Positions 25,761 through 38,640 of a stretch of DNA of 64,000 nucleotides are shown in pieces. The notes under the pieces were generated by a model. That model was not told the origin of the DNA. It saw only the letters and a list, made by a program, of their open reading frames with translations, and did no database searches. How positions within the stretch are numbered: the first letter of the stretch is position 1; every line of letters starts with the position of its first letter. The stretch comes from Aspergillus flavus (taxonomy: Eukaryota > Ascomycota > Eurotiomycetes > Eurotiales > Aspergillaceae), in the NCBI RefSeq assembly GCF_009017415.1, contig NC_092405.1, positions 3,162,001 through 3,226,000 of the forward strand. The letters are read 5' to 3'. The position numbers and the translations under genes were made by a program.

Positions 25761-27737
25761 CTAGTTCAATTTCACAACATTTTGCCAGTCAACACCTTGC
25801 GCATCCGCCTCACGCTTCATTTCTCCAACCCATGAAGTTGCGGCTTGAGCGGACCGAGAATAGTAACGGGCCCCGTTACCCATCAAGAAGATATCCTTGT
25901 ACATATCACCAAGGTTAAGCTGTCTCCTGGCCATTTCTCTCAAAATGAGCTCATCTGGTTGGACAATTTTTGTGACTCTTTCATGTCGGCCGTATCCTTC
26001 ATATTGCAGTGCTCCAACCTCATGAGGAGGAACTCCATAAACGTACAGATCAGTCTCATGTGGCAAAGGAGTATACTTCCAACGGACAAAGGACTTGAGA
26101 ATATCGAACTCGTTTCGAAGAGCAACATCCCTCAAGACATCCCAAACAACGGTCATAGTAGGCTGAGCCATCAATAGGTGGTACAAACGGCCCGTGATAT
26201 TCGAACGTTTCTTCCTCAACAACGCATCGAGCTGAGCAATGAAGAGCATTGCGAAGAAAAGTTCGATATCTTGCCACAAGTTCCGGTTCATTATTGTCCA
26301 TTCACGACGTCTGTTATCTGGGATATCCATGAGAAACCAGAGCTTCTTAATGGCTGGCTCACATGGCTTCGGCAACCCATGGCCCGCAACGAGCATCTTT
26401 TCCATGATTTTCTTGACTGTTTGCTCGCGGTAGATGATCATTTGCAACCAGCAAAAGGACGGTGCAAGGTCGTTTTCGCCTGCAGTGTCGCGAGGAGGAA
26501 TAAGTTGCCGCCTGGCATTTGTGTCATCGATGCACAGCCTCGGATAACATCTGAATGGAAATATTTGTGACGATTGGGGAGCGTCCCGCGTCGCCTGGCG
26601 TTTAATGATATCTGAATAATTCCTCTTCACAAACTGATTGAAAGGCTTGGAGGTTGCGATTAATTTGATCAAGTCTTCACCGTTGAGATACATTGTGAGC
26701 TCTAAAGCTAGACCTTGATGATATGTGAAAACCAGAAGAATGTCGAAGCCATTGTGTGGGAGGTCTGTGGTGTTGGAGCTCTTGTTACCGGTATCATGAG
26801 CCATAGTATTATTATTCGCGGGCAGAGGGCTGATCGAGCCGCGAGATAAGGTAGGGAAAAGTTGAAGTCGAGGCTGTGGTCTGTCCTGCTGATGAGACAC
26901 GGCAAGACGGCTATCTCGTTGCGAGGGACGCCGAGTCTCTGCTCTGCGGACTCGATCCCCTTCGGAGGGCTGACGGGGTCTTTCACTAGCATGAGGCTCA
27001 GACTGAAGTCCACTCAAAGCACCCGATCCTTCGTGAGAGACGGTATTCCTGCTTTGAGAAGTTTCGGATCGAACCCCAGCTATCAGTTGCATTCTCAAAC
27101 CCGCGTCAGGATTGCTACCGCACCTGAAGATTGGCTGTCTCTGAGGAGATAGCGGACCGCGGGAATTCCTAGTTGGCTGAACAGGGAGTGGATGAAGTAC
27201 GCCAATGAACCTCGCAGGCGGTACATGGGGGATTGAAATACCGTTGTTCGTGATCTGCACCAAAGAAGGATTATTCGGCCTGTTCACGATGCCCTGGTTC
27301 CTGCCCTGGGTCTGGCCAGTTGTGGGAGGCCTCATGGGTATCATATTCTCAGGCGCAATTCCTGCCAGTAGCTGCTGCCGGATCAAGTAGGCCTGCAGAG
27401 TCCTGTCTGAGGCTGTCATTGTGTCTGTCGAGATCAGAGCTGGGATGGTATGTGAGCCAGAGCTGGATTGTCTGGTTGGCTGAGCTGGGTTCGATGTAGA
27501 CGAATGCACGGAATTGGTGGTAGCCGGATAATCTCCCTGCCTAACATGTGGAGTGTTGCTTTGCGTCGAGCCCTCTGGATGGCTACTCCTAGGTTCGATC
27601 GAAGTAGTGCGCTGTCCACAGCGAGGTCCTTGTTCTCTTGAAGGAGCCGAGAGCATAATCAAAGTCTGGGCAGCTTCAATATCTTTATCATCTAGCGCCT
27701 CCATCTTGTTCGGTCTTTTCGTCACGACGTGCGTCAA
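25761..27737 (-). CDS. Fungal-specific protein with F-box-like motif
   Basis: Single-exon gene of 658 residues. It has a disordered N-terminal half rich in Ser, Pro, Thr and Gln (to about residue 325) and a folded C-terminal half. Residues about 343-375 (LELTMYLNGEDLIKLIATSK) look like an F-box: a hydrophobic helix, then L..L...S..F. The downstream helical region contains FPFRCYPRLCIDD, WLQMIIYREQTVKKIMEKML and PTMTVVWDVLRDVALRNEFDI, a layout I associate with a family widespread in Pezizomycotina. Near the N-terminus DDKDIEAAQTLIMLS is a short conserved-looking helix. If it is an F-box protein it would recruit substrates to an SCF ubiquitin ligase, but this is inference. The first Met at 27737 and the one 11 codons later are both possible starts. 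Confidence 0.8.
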   Translation of the reverse strand: MTHVVTKRPNKMEALDDKDIEAAQTLIMLSAPSREQGPRCGQRTTSIEPRSSHPEGSTQSNTPHVRQGDYPATTNSVHSSTSNPAQPTRQSSSGSHTIPALISTDTMTASDRTLQAYLIRQQLLAGIAPENMIPMRPPTTGQTQGRNQGIVNRPNNPSLVQITNNGISIPHVPPARFIGVLHPLPVQPTRNSRGPLSPQRQPIFRCGSNPDAGLRMQLIAGVRSETSQSRNTVSHEGSGALSGLQSEPHASERPRQPSEGDRVRRAETRRPSQRDSRLAVSHQQDRPQPRLQLFPTLSRGSISPLPANNNTMAHDTGNKSSNTTDLPHNGFDILLVFTYHQGLALELTMYLNGEDLIKLIATSKPFNQFVKRNYSDIIKRQATRDAPQSSQIFPFRCYPRLCIDDTNARRQLIPPRDTAGENDLAPSFCWLQMIIYREQTVKKIMEKMLVAGHGLPKPCEPAIKKLWFLMDIPDNRRREWTIMNRNLWQDIELFFAMLFIAQLDALLRKKRSNITGRLYHLLMAQPTMTVVWDVLRDVALRNEFDILKSFVRWKYTPLPHETDLYVYGVPPHEVGALQYEGYGRHERVTKIVQPDELILREMARRQLNLGDMYKDIFLMGNGARYYSRSAQAATSWVGEMKREADAQGVDWQNVVKLN

Positions 27738-28731
27738 TAGTGAGCCTTTTATAGATAGTATGGTCAGCGATCTGGTGGAGGTATAGCTTCGCGAGTGTCA
27801 GTACAATGGGGAACACAAACCCTTGAAACCTGATGAGGGACGGTTACTATTGATATTTGCAGAGTAATTGGGAATATGTAGCGCTTGTCCCAGGATTGAA
27901 AGTTATTAAAGGCTGGCTCAGCTCTCTTCTAAGACTGAATTTAAACTAATTTCGATATTCGTACCCCTGGAGTGAATATGTATGTCATATAAAATAGCTC
28001 AAAACATGGCATCCAGTGAATCTAACTGTAGATAACGGCTTCTGTGTCAGTCTTCAGACGGTGAGCGCGGACTTGGCATTCTAATTAACAACAGGACACC
28101 ACTATGATGACGCAAGTCTAGAAAACAATAATGCGGCAGTAGTTCAGAGAGTGAATCACTATATTAAATATTCCTTGCTCACCTTAAGGAAGTGAATTTC
28201 TGAAGCTGGGCTATGTCATCAGTCTCCACTGCGGCATATTCCGGTTGCTATAGATGTGAAAGCTCAATAACAACAAATATTTTCAGAAAATTCTTAGCAT
28301 CAAACAAATAGTGTTGAATTAGCATTGAGTATCGTCTCATAATGTAATAAGATCATATGCCAATAGCTGAGTTGAGCTAAGCCCTACCATGAGGATTGTT
28401 CTCCACCTTTCCTTTCATCAGTTCGTGCGCCTCAATTGGTTCTGTATGTATTCCGCAAAAGCGACCCGAATAATATGACAAGTATCTGCAGGATCTGCTG
28501 TAGCGAGATAAAGAAATTCAAGATGTATACAAGTAGTGTTTGTAGGATAAGAAGAGTATAGACGAGAATAATATAAGATCTGCCAGCCGTGTGGCGCGGT
28601 AAAAATCAGAACAACCGGACCCAAATAACCTGTTGAGAGGTAAACCGCCCCGAACTCCGTTGAAATCATGAATACCATCCACTGTTAAAAAGGGGGGTAA
28701 CAAGTACGTGTCACAGACAACGTAGAAGACA
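27738..28731. other. Intergenic: F-box-like promoter / GTP cyclohydrolase 3' side
   Basis: About 1 kb, AT-rich, between two minus-strand genes. The promoter of the F-box-like gene lies at the left end (27738 onward). An 86-codon minus-strand frame at 28418-28678 lies downstream of the GTP cyclohydrolase stop and resembles nothing known. I do not call it a gene. Confidence 0.5.
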
Positions 28732-29896
28732 TTATCTCCGGTGCAAAAGAGTCAAAAATTCCTCTCTGGTCTTTGCGCTAGATCGCATGCATCCCAACAT
28801 GCAGCTCGTTGTGGTGGTGCTGCTCGTTTTTTGCACACCGCGCATCACCATACAGAGGTGCGAGGACTCCATGACGACACCGACACCTAATGGCTTCAAG
28901 ACCTCCGATATGGCGAGCGCAACTTGTTTTGTAAGGCGCTCCTGCACCTGTAGCCGCCGAGAGAACATTTCCGCCAGGCGCGCCAATTTCGAAAGACCAA
29001 GAACACGGCGATTAGGGATATAGCCGATATGCATCTGTGGTGAAGACAGTTGATCAGCAAGGTTGTATGTCAAATCCAAGACATGTTCCATACCTTTCCC
29101 ATAAAGGGAACCATGTGGTGTTCACATAGAGAGAAGACCTCGATGTCCTTGACAATAACTAACTCATCGTGGTCCTCGTGGAAGACTGCGCCATTGACTA
29201 GATCCCTGACATTCTCCTCGTAGCCTTTGGTGAAGTAGAGCATGGCTTTCGCATATCTCTCTGGGGTCTCCCGCAAACCTTCTCTTTCTGGATCCTCTCC
29301 AATGCACTCCAGAATGGTTCTCACTGCACCTGCCAATTTTTGAACTCGTTCCTCCGTTTCCTCGGGCGAAGACTCCAACCGCGCCCTTGTGCCGGGGCCT
29401 ATCGGGCAAATATAGTTAGACGATATGTTCATTGTAATGCCAGCCGTGTCACTTACAGGGCCAGCTCAGTCCGTCAAAATCGATAGGAGGATATAGCGTG
29501 TATGGACTTGCCGGGCGGCTAGCTGTCGACGGTGGGGTCAAAGCCCGGGCGTCATCTCTTGGATCACGGGGCGGGTCATTCAAAGATGGCCTAGAAACTC
29601 AATTAGTCACGAGCTATATGTCAGGGTGTACAAGCAACATACTTTACCGCGCCTGAGTCAGTATTCGATTCGTTAGTGACATGGGTAGACTCGTCGACAG
29701 AGTGTGCGACCGTCTCTGGCAAATTGAACTCTGCCGGGATACGGGGGGCGAATGAGGAGCGAATAGATGAGTTGAGACTCTCCCTTTCGCGAGCACCACG
29801 AGAGTTCATGTTGGAATTGAGCGAAGAGCTCCCGTTCAACAGACGAGGTGGAACAGCGGACTTAGGCTTCGGGCCTTGAGGAGATCCAGAACTCAT
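28732..29896 (-). CDS. fol2: GTP cyclohydrolase I
   Basis: Homodecameric zinc enzyme converting GTP to 7,8-dihydroneopterin triphosphate, the first step of folate (and pterin) synthesis. Four exons: 29643-29896, 29457-29590, 29094-29398 and 28732-29034, giving 331 residues. The N-terminal ~135 residues are a Ser/Arg/Pro-rich extension not found in bacterial FolE but usual in fungi. The catalytic domain begins around [20 protein letters not shown]. Zinc ligands are visible: Cys221 and His224 in [10 protein letters not shown] and Cys292 in [12 protein letters not shown]. The [17 protein letters not shown] segment and QERLTKQVA are family signatures. The start at 29896 gives [19 protein letters not shown]. 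The enzyme is complete, with no sign of damage. Confidence 0.96.
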
Positions 29897-31684
29897 GATG
29901 GAGGTGGAGGAAGGTAGAAACAGATGAGTAATTGATTGGTTAGGTAGTTATGTGGAGGGGGAAATAAGTCCGCCGATGAGGTGGCCAGCCAGCACGTTTT
30001 AGTATACAGATGATGGAGGAACAGATGACAATTTAAAATCCTTGGATCATAACAGTTGCAGTGGTCGTAAGATTATTCTGCCATGCAATGATGAGACATA
30101 TTTATGATAGTTTCAAGGAGGGGCAGAAAAAAAAAAAAAAAAGCTAAGGAGGGGACGCCGTTTTTCAATGGCGACATTCTTGACGGGGCCTATGGACGAT
30201 TGGACCTTCTCCCGCGCCGATCTGATTTCATCTGCTCACCGCCTGCGGGATCGGCCAGTCATGAGAGGCCGTTATTGCTATCGGCTGACCTAAAAAGTGG
30301 ACATGCCTCAGTCCCTGTATTGTATTATCATTACCACTTACTATATATTAACATCAACGATAATCCATAATCACATTCCTCCAATCCCATTAATATGACT
30401 GTTTACTTGCCCTATGTAAATTGTTATAAATTATTGAACTACACCTCTTCTGAAATTGCTTACTTAATCTTGCCAATCCTATGTAGATTTAATACTTACT
30501 TTCTTCCATTGTCTTAGTTGTACAAGTACTCCTCGTAAGTAAACATGTACAGTATGTACTCTGTATGTATGTACATGCTGTACATCATCCTACGGGGTGC
30601 AGCGGAACTTAAGCTTCTCCCACGGCTCTACTAGTAATTCGGCTCGATGATATGACTCAGTACGTTTCTTCCCAGAATTTTGCGCACTCTCAGCTTCCTT
30701 CGAAAATTTGTTAATCGGGGACCAATACCCTTAGGACTAATCTCTGATCTTACTGTATCTCCGATTCGGGAAACTTATACTCTTACAGGCTGTATCATCC
30801 AATCTAAGTTTCCTCTAAAATGATCGGGAAAATATGGAGCTGATTCGTTCCTTGAAACTCCGCGGACTCAATGGGTTGCGCTTCATCCCGAGTAGTCACA
30901 GATCACTGATCTGTCATGTGCTACCGCCATTGTATCTCCGGCGCATTGGAACTCCGCTTCATAATATCCTCTTTATCGGATGACTAAGTCGAATTGTCTC
31001 AAGTCGTTGTTCTAGATGGAAAACGGCTGAACCTTCAGGAACTCATAAACAATGGCAAGATTAGCGGGAATACCCACGACCTTTGTGAAGGCACCCTAAA
31101 ATACCCGATACATAGCGTCTTGCAAAGCTGCTCGAGCTCGGGAAAGCATAGTATATACTCTAAATAATTGAATCTAGTAAACAGTGGTGAGGTATTGATA
31201 CTATCTATCGATCACTCGGCTTGAATAGGTTACTGTAGCTGGGTGGTCTTATCTCCACGATGATCTGTTCTCATTGTATATAGCGCACCAGGGTCCAATC
31301 ATTTAGTAATATAGTAAGGAAATAGCGTATAGGACTCACTGCCCATGAGTCTTAGTATCGATGGTGACGCTATATTCATCAACCTTGCAGTCCAACGAAC
31401 CAACCTTCTGCCCAGTTACTACCCCGCGAAGGGTATTTGATTAATTTCTTGTAGAAAATATATTGGTTGCGCGAGAGGGTTCAAGAAGTCCGGTCAGACT
31501 GTAATATTGTTCTTCTGGTAATGACTATCAATACAGCGAAAGCGAAACTTCCGTTTTAACACAAGCTCACATATCTCTTTCTCATTGATATCTTCGTCCT
31601 ATCTGCAGCACTTGAGCAAGATCTTAGAATATTGCCGCATCAGGTGATGGAATCCAAGGGAATCGGATATTGACATGAAGTTAA
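29897..31684. other. Gene-free 1.8 kb between GTP cyclohydrolase and HAT2
   Basis: Promoter side of GTP cyclohydrolase and 3' side of HAT2. It contains a short A-run (30128-30142) and a GTAC-rich patch (30518-30586). The remainder is moderately AT-rich with no long open frame, no transposon remnant and no tRNA that I can recognise. Confidence 0.5.
30518..30586. repeat. GTAC-rich imperfect inverted repeats
   Basis: Six GTAC tetranucleotides occur within about 64 nt, including the palindrome TTGTACAA (30518-30525). An 8 of 9 inverted pair is formed by CATGTACAG (30544-30552) and CTGTACATC (30578-30586). It could form a weak hairpin or a cluster of protein sites; its function is unknown. Confidence 0.5.
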
Positions 31685-33282
<1,598 letters not shown>

Positions 33283-33888
33283 GATAATCGTAGGATATCA
33301 CTCTAGGACAGAGAACAAAATAGTGTGTCGGGGGATAATGATTAAGTAACTGTACAAATTGCACCGCAAGAGGGAGAATTAATGTTGTTATGTGAATGAG
33401 AGCTGTGTAAGGCCAACGGTGACAGAGCTTTGAGCTGCGGACTGAGCTCTCTCCCGCTTGGAGAAACGCGACCTTGCCGTTGACACCGCGTTAATGGGCG
33501 CCCAGGAGAGCTAAACCATTTTCGGAAATCACGGCTTGGCGCCATCATCTCCATCCTCAACCTTACGACCGCTGACTCGGCAGAGTCACCAAACCTCGCT
33601 GCTGACCTTTACGATTCTTAGAGGCGCTCTCGCCTCCTTTTAATGTTTCTTTCCGTTTGGAACGTCGTTTTATTTCGTTTTAGTTTGGAGCCCCACGTTC
33701 TCTGAGAATTCGGAGTCAGCTATTCCTGTCTATACGACCGCATTTCCCATTTATTGAATGATTTGCCTCCGAATTCGAATACTTCTTGGCTTTTGACGAC
33801 TACGACGACCACCACGACAGACTAGAGACCTTCGCATTTTCTTATCTCTACAATATAGTCTCGAGGGATTTCATTGTATTGATTCACC
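33283..33888. promoter_or_regulatory. Divergent promoter region between HAT2 and XRN1
   Basis: A 606-bp spacer between two divergent genes that must carry both promoters. The XRN1 side is T/C-rich (about 33600-33700 and 33830-33860). No gene is evident within it. Confidence 0.5.
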
Positions 33889-36800
33889 ATGGGTGTTCCT
33901 AAGTTCTTCCGCTGGCTGAGCGAGCGGTATCCTGCGATCTCAATGCTGATCGCAGAGAATCGGATACCTGAATTCGACAACCTATACCTCGACATGAATG
34001 GTATTATTCATAATTGTACGCACAAAGATAGCGACTCCCCTACTTTTCGCATGACCGAAGATAAGATGTTTATCGCCATATTTAATTATATCGAGCATCT
34101 GTACGGCAAAATCAAACCAAAGAAGCTCTTCTTTATGGCGATTGATGGTGTTGCCCCTCGGGCCAAGATGAACCAACAGCGCGCACGACGATTCAGGACA
34201 GCTTTGGATGCTGAGGTTGCGAAGGAGAAAGCCATCAGTCAAGGAATTGAGATGCCCAAGGAGGATGCTTTTGACAGCAATTGCATTACCCCGGGCACGG
34301 AATTCATGGCTAAATTGACAGAACAATTAAAATACTTTATCAACAAGAAGATATCGGAAGATAAAGATTGGCAAGGAGTCGAAATCGTACTGTCAGGTCA
34401 TGAAGTACCAGGAGAAGGTGAACATAAGATCATGGAATACATCCGGCATGCGAAAGCACAGCCAGGCTATGACCCCAATGTTCGTCACTGTCTTTATGGT
34501 CTCGACGCTGATTTGATCATGTTGGGACTTCTCAGTCATGACCCTCACTTCTGTCTTCTTCGTGAGGAAGTGACCTTTGGGCGTCAAGTCCAGAAAAAGC
34601 CTAAAGAACTCGAACATCAGAACTTTTACCTTTTGCATTTGTGCATGGTTAGAGAGTACTTAGAATTGGAGTTTCAGGAGTTGGAACGGACAGACGTTTT
34701 GAGCTTTTCTTTTGACATGGAACGGGTTATTGACGACTTCATTTTGATGGCGTTCTTTGTTGGAAACGACTTTCTACCTAACCTGCCTAATCTGCATATC
34801 AACGAAGGTGCATTGGCGTTCTTGTTTAAAGTCTACAAAGAGATCTTGCCAAAGATGGGCGGGTATATCAACGAACAGGGCGTTATTAACATGGAGCGTT
34901 TGGGTATGCTTCTTGACGGCCTGAGCGATGTTGAATTCCGCTTTTTTGAAGCTGAATACTCAGGCGAGCGATGGATCCAGGCCAAGAAAAATGGTGGAGA
35001 AAACAACTCCGAATCCCAGGAAAGACCTAAAAGTTTTACAATTACCCCGGCACAGAAGAATCTTCTGAAAGAGGTCAAGAAATATGTGCTTAACCGACCT
35101 GAAAAGGCGGCAGACCCGCAACCTCTTGACTTCCCTCCCACACTGCCTGCTCGAGATCGCAAGTTCTTGGAACAACTTGCAGATGACCTTCGACTGCCGT
35201 GGACTACTGAGCCAGACGAACATGGGGAACGATTTATTAGGTTTAAGCTTCCAGCAAAACAAAACGACGATAGCGACGATGAGGAAGACGAAGAGGCATC
35301 TATGGCTGTTCAACGTATCATCCGAAAGTATGAGAATGCAAAAGTTCAAGAGCTCTCCGCTGAAGATGCCCAGAAAGCTGCTGAGAAGAAATATGAGGAA
35401 AAGTTTCAAGAATGGAAAAGCAAGTATTATACAGGAAAGTTTGAATGGGGTTTGGACAATCATGAAGAAATGAGGAAATTAACGGAGAATTATGTGCAAG
35501 GCCTCCAGTGGGTTTTGTACTATTATTACAGAGGCATAGCGTCCTGGCCTTGGTTCTTCCAGTATCACTATGCCCCAATGATTTCTGGTTGGTTTCCCTA
35601 TCGCTCTTCAAAATATTCTCACTAACTTGCTCTAGATGTTAAAAAAGGCCTGAAGGCAGATACGAATTTCCAGCTTGGTCAACCCTTCAGACCTTACGAT
35701 CAGCTTATGGGTGTTTTACCCGATCGAAGCAAAAAAATCGTCCCTGCTGCCTACCGAGACTTGATGACTTCACCAGAATCTCCTATTGTCGATTTCTACC
35801 CTCGTGACTTTGAGTTGGATATGAATGGGAAGAAGATGGAGTGGGAGGCAGTTGTCAAAATCCCATTCATCGAGGAGAAACGTTTGTTGGATGCTCTAAA
35901 AACGAAAGAGCATCTATTAACCCCAGAAGAAAAGGCACGGAATGGCTTCGGTGCTAGCCTTAAGTTCACGTACTCGCCCGATGTACAGTTTATCTACCCA
36001 TCATCACTCCCTGGTGTTTTTCCAGATATCCCTAATTGCCATTGCATCGAGAATATCTTCGACTTGCCTACTATGGATGGTCTTGAGCCCTACATTGGTT
36101 TGGTTGATGGGGCTCAACTCGGAGCATCAGCATTAGCAGGTTTCCCCAGTTTGAAGACTTTACCTCACGTTGGCCAACTAGGCTTCCATGGGGTGTGCGT
36201 CTTCCAGCAAGAGAGCCGCAACGAAAGCATGGTCATCACTGTACTTGATCCTGGAAGCAGGTCAAGTAGCTTGTTGGCTAAGCAGAAGCTCGGACAGCGT
36301 GTTTTTGTGGGTTATCCATTCCTACAAGAAGCATACGTTGTCCGTGTTTCCGATGAGCTTTTCGATTACATAAAGCCGGAAGGGGAGGAGCATGTTGTAA
36401 ACATTCCCCATACTGAGGCTCAAATCGAGCAATGGAAGAAGAAAGCCGACAAGATCGAAGGAACATATAGTAGGCGGCTTGGCACGATTATTGGCCCTGT
36501 TGAGGCGATGGTACACGTTCAGCTACTGAAGGGGTTGCTCAAGACCGATGAAGGTGCTACAGTGAAAGAGTTCGCAGACATCCCGGGACAAGAAACCGAT
36601 TACGCTCTCCAGCTCGTCGTTGGTGAAGTGATCAATCCCGATGAACGTTTCATTGAACGTGATGCTCTACCTATCGAAGAAGAATTCCCCGAGGGCTCTC
36701 GTGCATTTTTCCTGGGAGACTTCAATTACGGCAGACCCATGCATATCACAGGGCATAGCAATGGCAAAGTGAACGGATTAATCGCTGCAGTTAAGGGCCG

Positions 36801-38166
36801 AGAACCCGAGTTTGGAAAGGAGCGTGCTAGGGATGCCGAGAGGTTTTGTCCTTACATGCCCTCTTACGCGATTGCTCGCAGCCTGCAGTTGAATCCCTTA
36901 GTATTGGCGAAAATCACTTCCGCCTTCTCTGTGGATGTAGAGGGTCAGCGTGTTAATCTGGGTCTCAACCTGAAGTTCGAGGCGAGGAAACAGAAGGTTC
37001 TGGGTTATTCACGTCGTGGAGACTCCGGCTGGGAGTTTAGTCCCAAGGCAGTTGAATTGCTCCAGCAATACATGATCAAATTCCCTGAATTCATCGCTGG
37101 TATCCAGCGTAACCCTCAGGGCGATCGCTATAAGCCAACGGATTTCTATCCTGAAGAGACCGCCCTTCTAAAAGTCAAGGAGATTCGTGAGTGGCTCAAA
37201 TCTATCGAGGCCAAGAATTTCGAGAGAGTTCCTCTAGATGCTGAACAGCTCGATTCCGATATTGTCAAGTTGATCGAGCAGGATGCGGATCAATTAATTC
37301 AAAACCAGCCCGCGATGCAAGCAAAGAAAGTAGGGGGTGTTCCACGAAGTGCCCTTCTCAGGCCATCTGATGTAGAGCAGAGACTCGGGAACCAAACGTT
37401 CAGACTTGGTGACCGCGTTGTCTATGCCCAGGACTCCGGAAAAGTGCCCATAGCCACTCGCGGAACGGTCGTTGGTCTCACCCGGACGTCGCGGGCCCTT
37501 CTCCTGGATGTTGTTTTCGACGTTTCGTTCATGAGCGGAACGACCCTGGGTGACCGATGCTCTCCATTCCGTGGACAAACAGTCCTGTCATCTTCTGTCC
37601 TTAATGTTTCATACCGACAGTTACTCGCCACAACCCGAGCAGCCAGCAGCCAGCAAAGTCAACAATCGCCTTTGACTGTTGCGGGCTATGGCGCTCCTTC
37701 TGGGCCCGGTGGACAGGGGCAGCTGAAAGAAGCTTCAGCCCCTCCACCTCTCAGTGGCTCCTACCGAGGTGCTGTAGCAGGTATGGGCAACGGTCGCGGC
37801 AATGGTTTCTCTCAAAGAGGCCGGGGTGGTCGTGGCGGGCGGGGCGCCTCTAACGGTGTTGGGCCGCAGACAACCCTACCCTTCCGACCACATTTTAACG
37901 GTGGAGAACAGCAAACTGATGGGCCACATCGCGGAGGTAGAGGGAGAGGCCGCGGTGGCATGCCCCGTACTCGAGGAGGATACGTCGCTGTGGATCCCAA
38001 TCCGGATGCGGGTGTAGTGAAGCACAACCCCAACTTCCGGGCACATAATTACTCACAAGTCCCCCCACCCAAGAACTTGAACAACCGTGGCGGACGTGGT
38101 GGCCGAGGAAACCCTCGAGGGAGCCATCGCGGCAGAGGTGCTACTGCAGGGAATAATCAGGCTTGA
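33889..38166 (+). CDS. xrn1: 5'-3' exoribonuclease 1 (Xrn1/Kem1)
   Basis: Main cytoplasmic 5'-3' exonuclease that degrades decapped mRNA. Two exons, 33889-35587 and 35636-38166, separated by a 48-nt intron with a GTTGGT donor; 1409 residues. The N-terminus MGVPKFFRWLSERYPAIS and catalytic acidic blocks are intact: FDNLYLDMNGIIHNCTH, FMAIDGVAPRAKMNQQRARR, VLSGHEVPGEGEHKIMEYI, YGLDADLIMLGL and FFVGNDFLPNLPNL. The second exon carries the Xrn1-specific PAZ/KOW/winged-helix and SH3-like region (for example FRLGDRVVYAQDSGKVPIAT). The C-terminal ~140 residues are RGG-rich (GRGGRGGRGA, RGGRGRGRGG), a probable RNA-binding and condensate-forming tail. The cytoplasmic Xrn1 type, rather than Rat1, is chosen from the N-terminus, length and SH3-like domain. 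Confidence 0.96.
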
Positions 38167-38640
38167 TTGTCCTCCACTTGATACCTAGTCGTGTGTGTGT
38201 GGATGTCGCCTCTTGGTATTAAATCATCTGAAGTTAAGCTGATCTGGATGAAGTTTTGTGGGGAGATGCATTGAGTTTGCTTTTCGTCCTAGAGGCGAAT
38301 AGAGGCGTGGAAATCTACGGAGTATACAAGCATGGAAATGAACATGTATATACTGTACCATAGCCTACCATTTACTACATGTCCTGGGGTATCATGGACT
38401 GGAAGGAGCTTACCCGAGGTTGCAAGAGACTAGACCTAAAGATGACTAGTGACCTTCCCCGCATAAGGGCATCATCTTCCTTGAGCTTGATGAAGAAGTG
38501 CGGAGATGGATAAATATCCGAGTAGTACTTACTAGTCGCAGTCCATCCTTGATAAATAAATACCAACCCCTATGATAGTCAACACAACCCACCAAATCCT
38601 AGTACCAACCACAAAACCCCTCATTAAAACAGGACCAGTC
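38167..38640. other. XRN1 3' region and promoter of the cyclase gene
   Basis: A 474-bp spacer between two plus-strand genes. It contains TACGGAGTATAC near 38319 and a GTGTGTGTGTG run near 38190. No gene is seen. Confidence 0.5.

Noticed and set aside
28418..28678. 86-codon minus-strand frame downstream of GTP cyclohydrolase
   Set aside because: No family features and not supported by splice or start context; typical of AT-rich 3' DNA.
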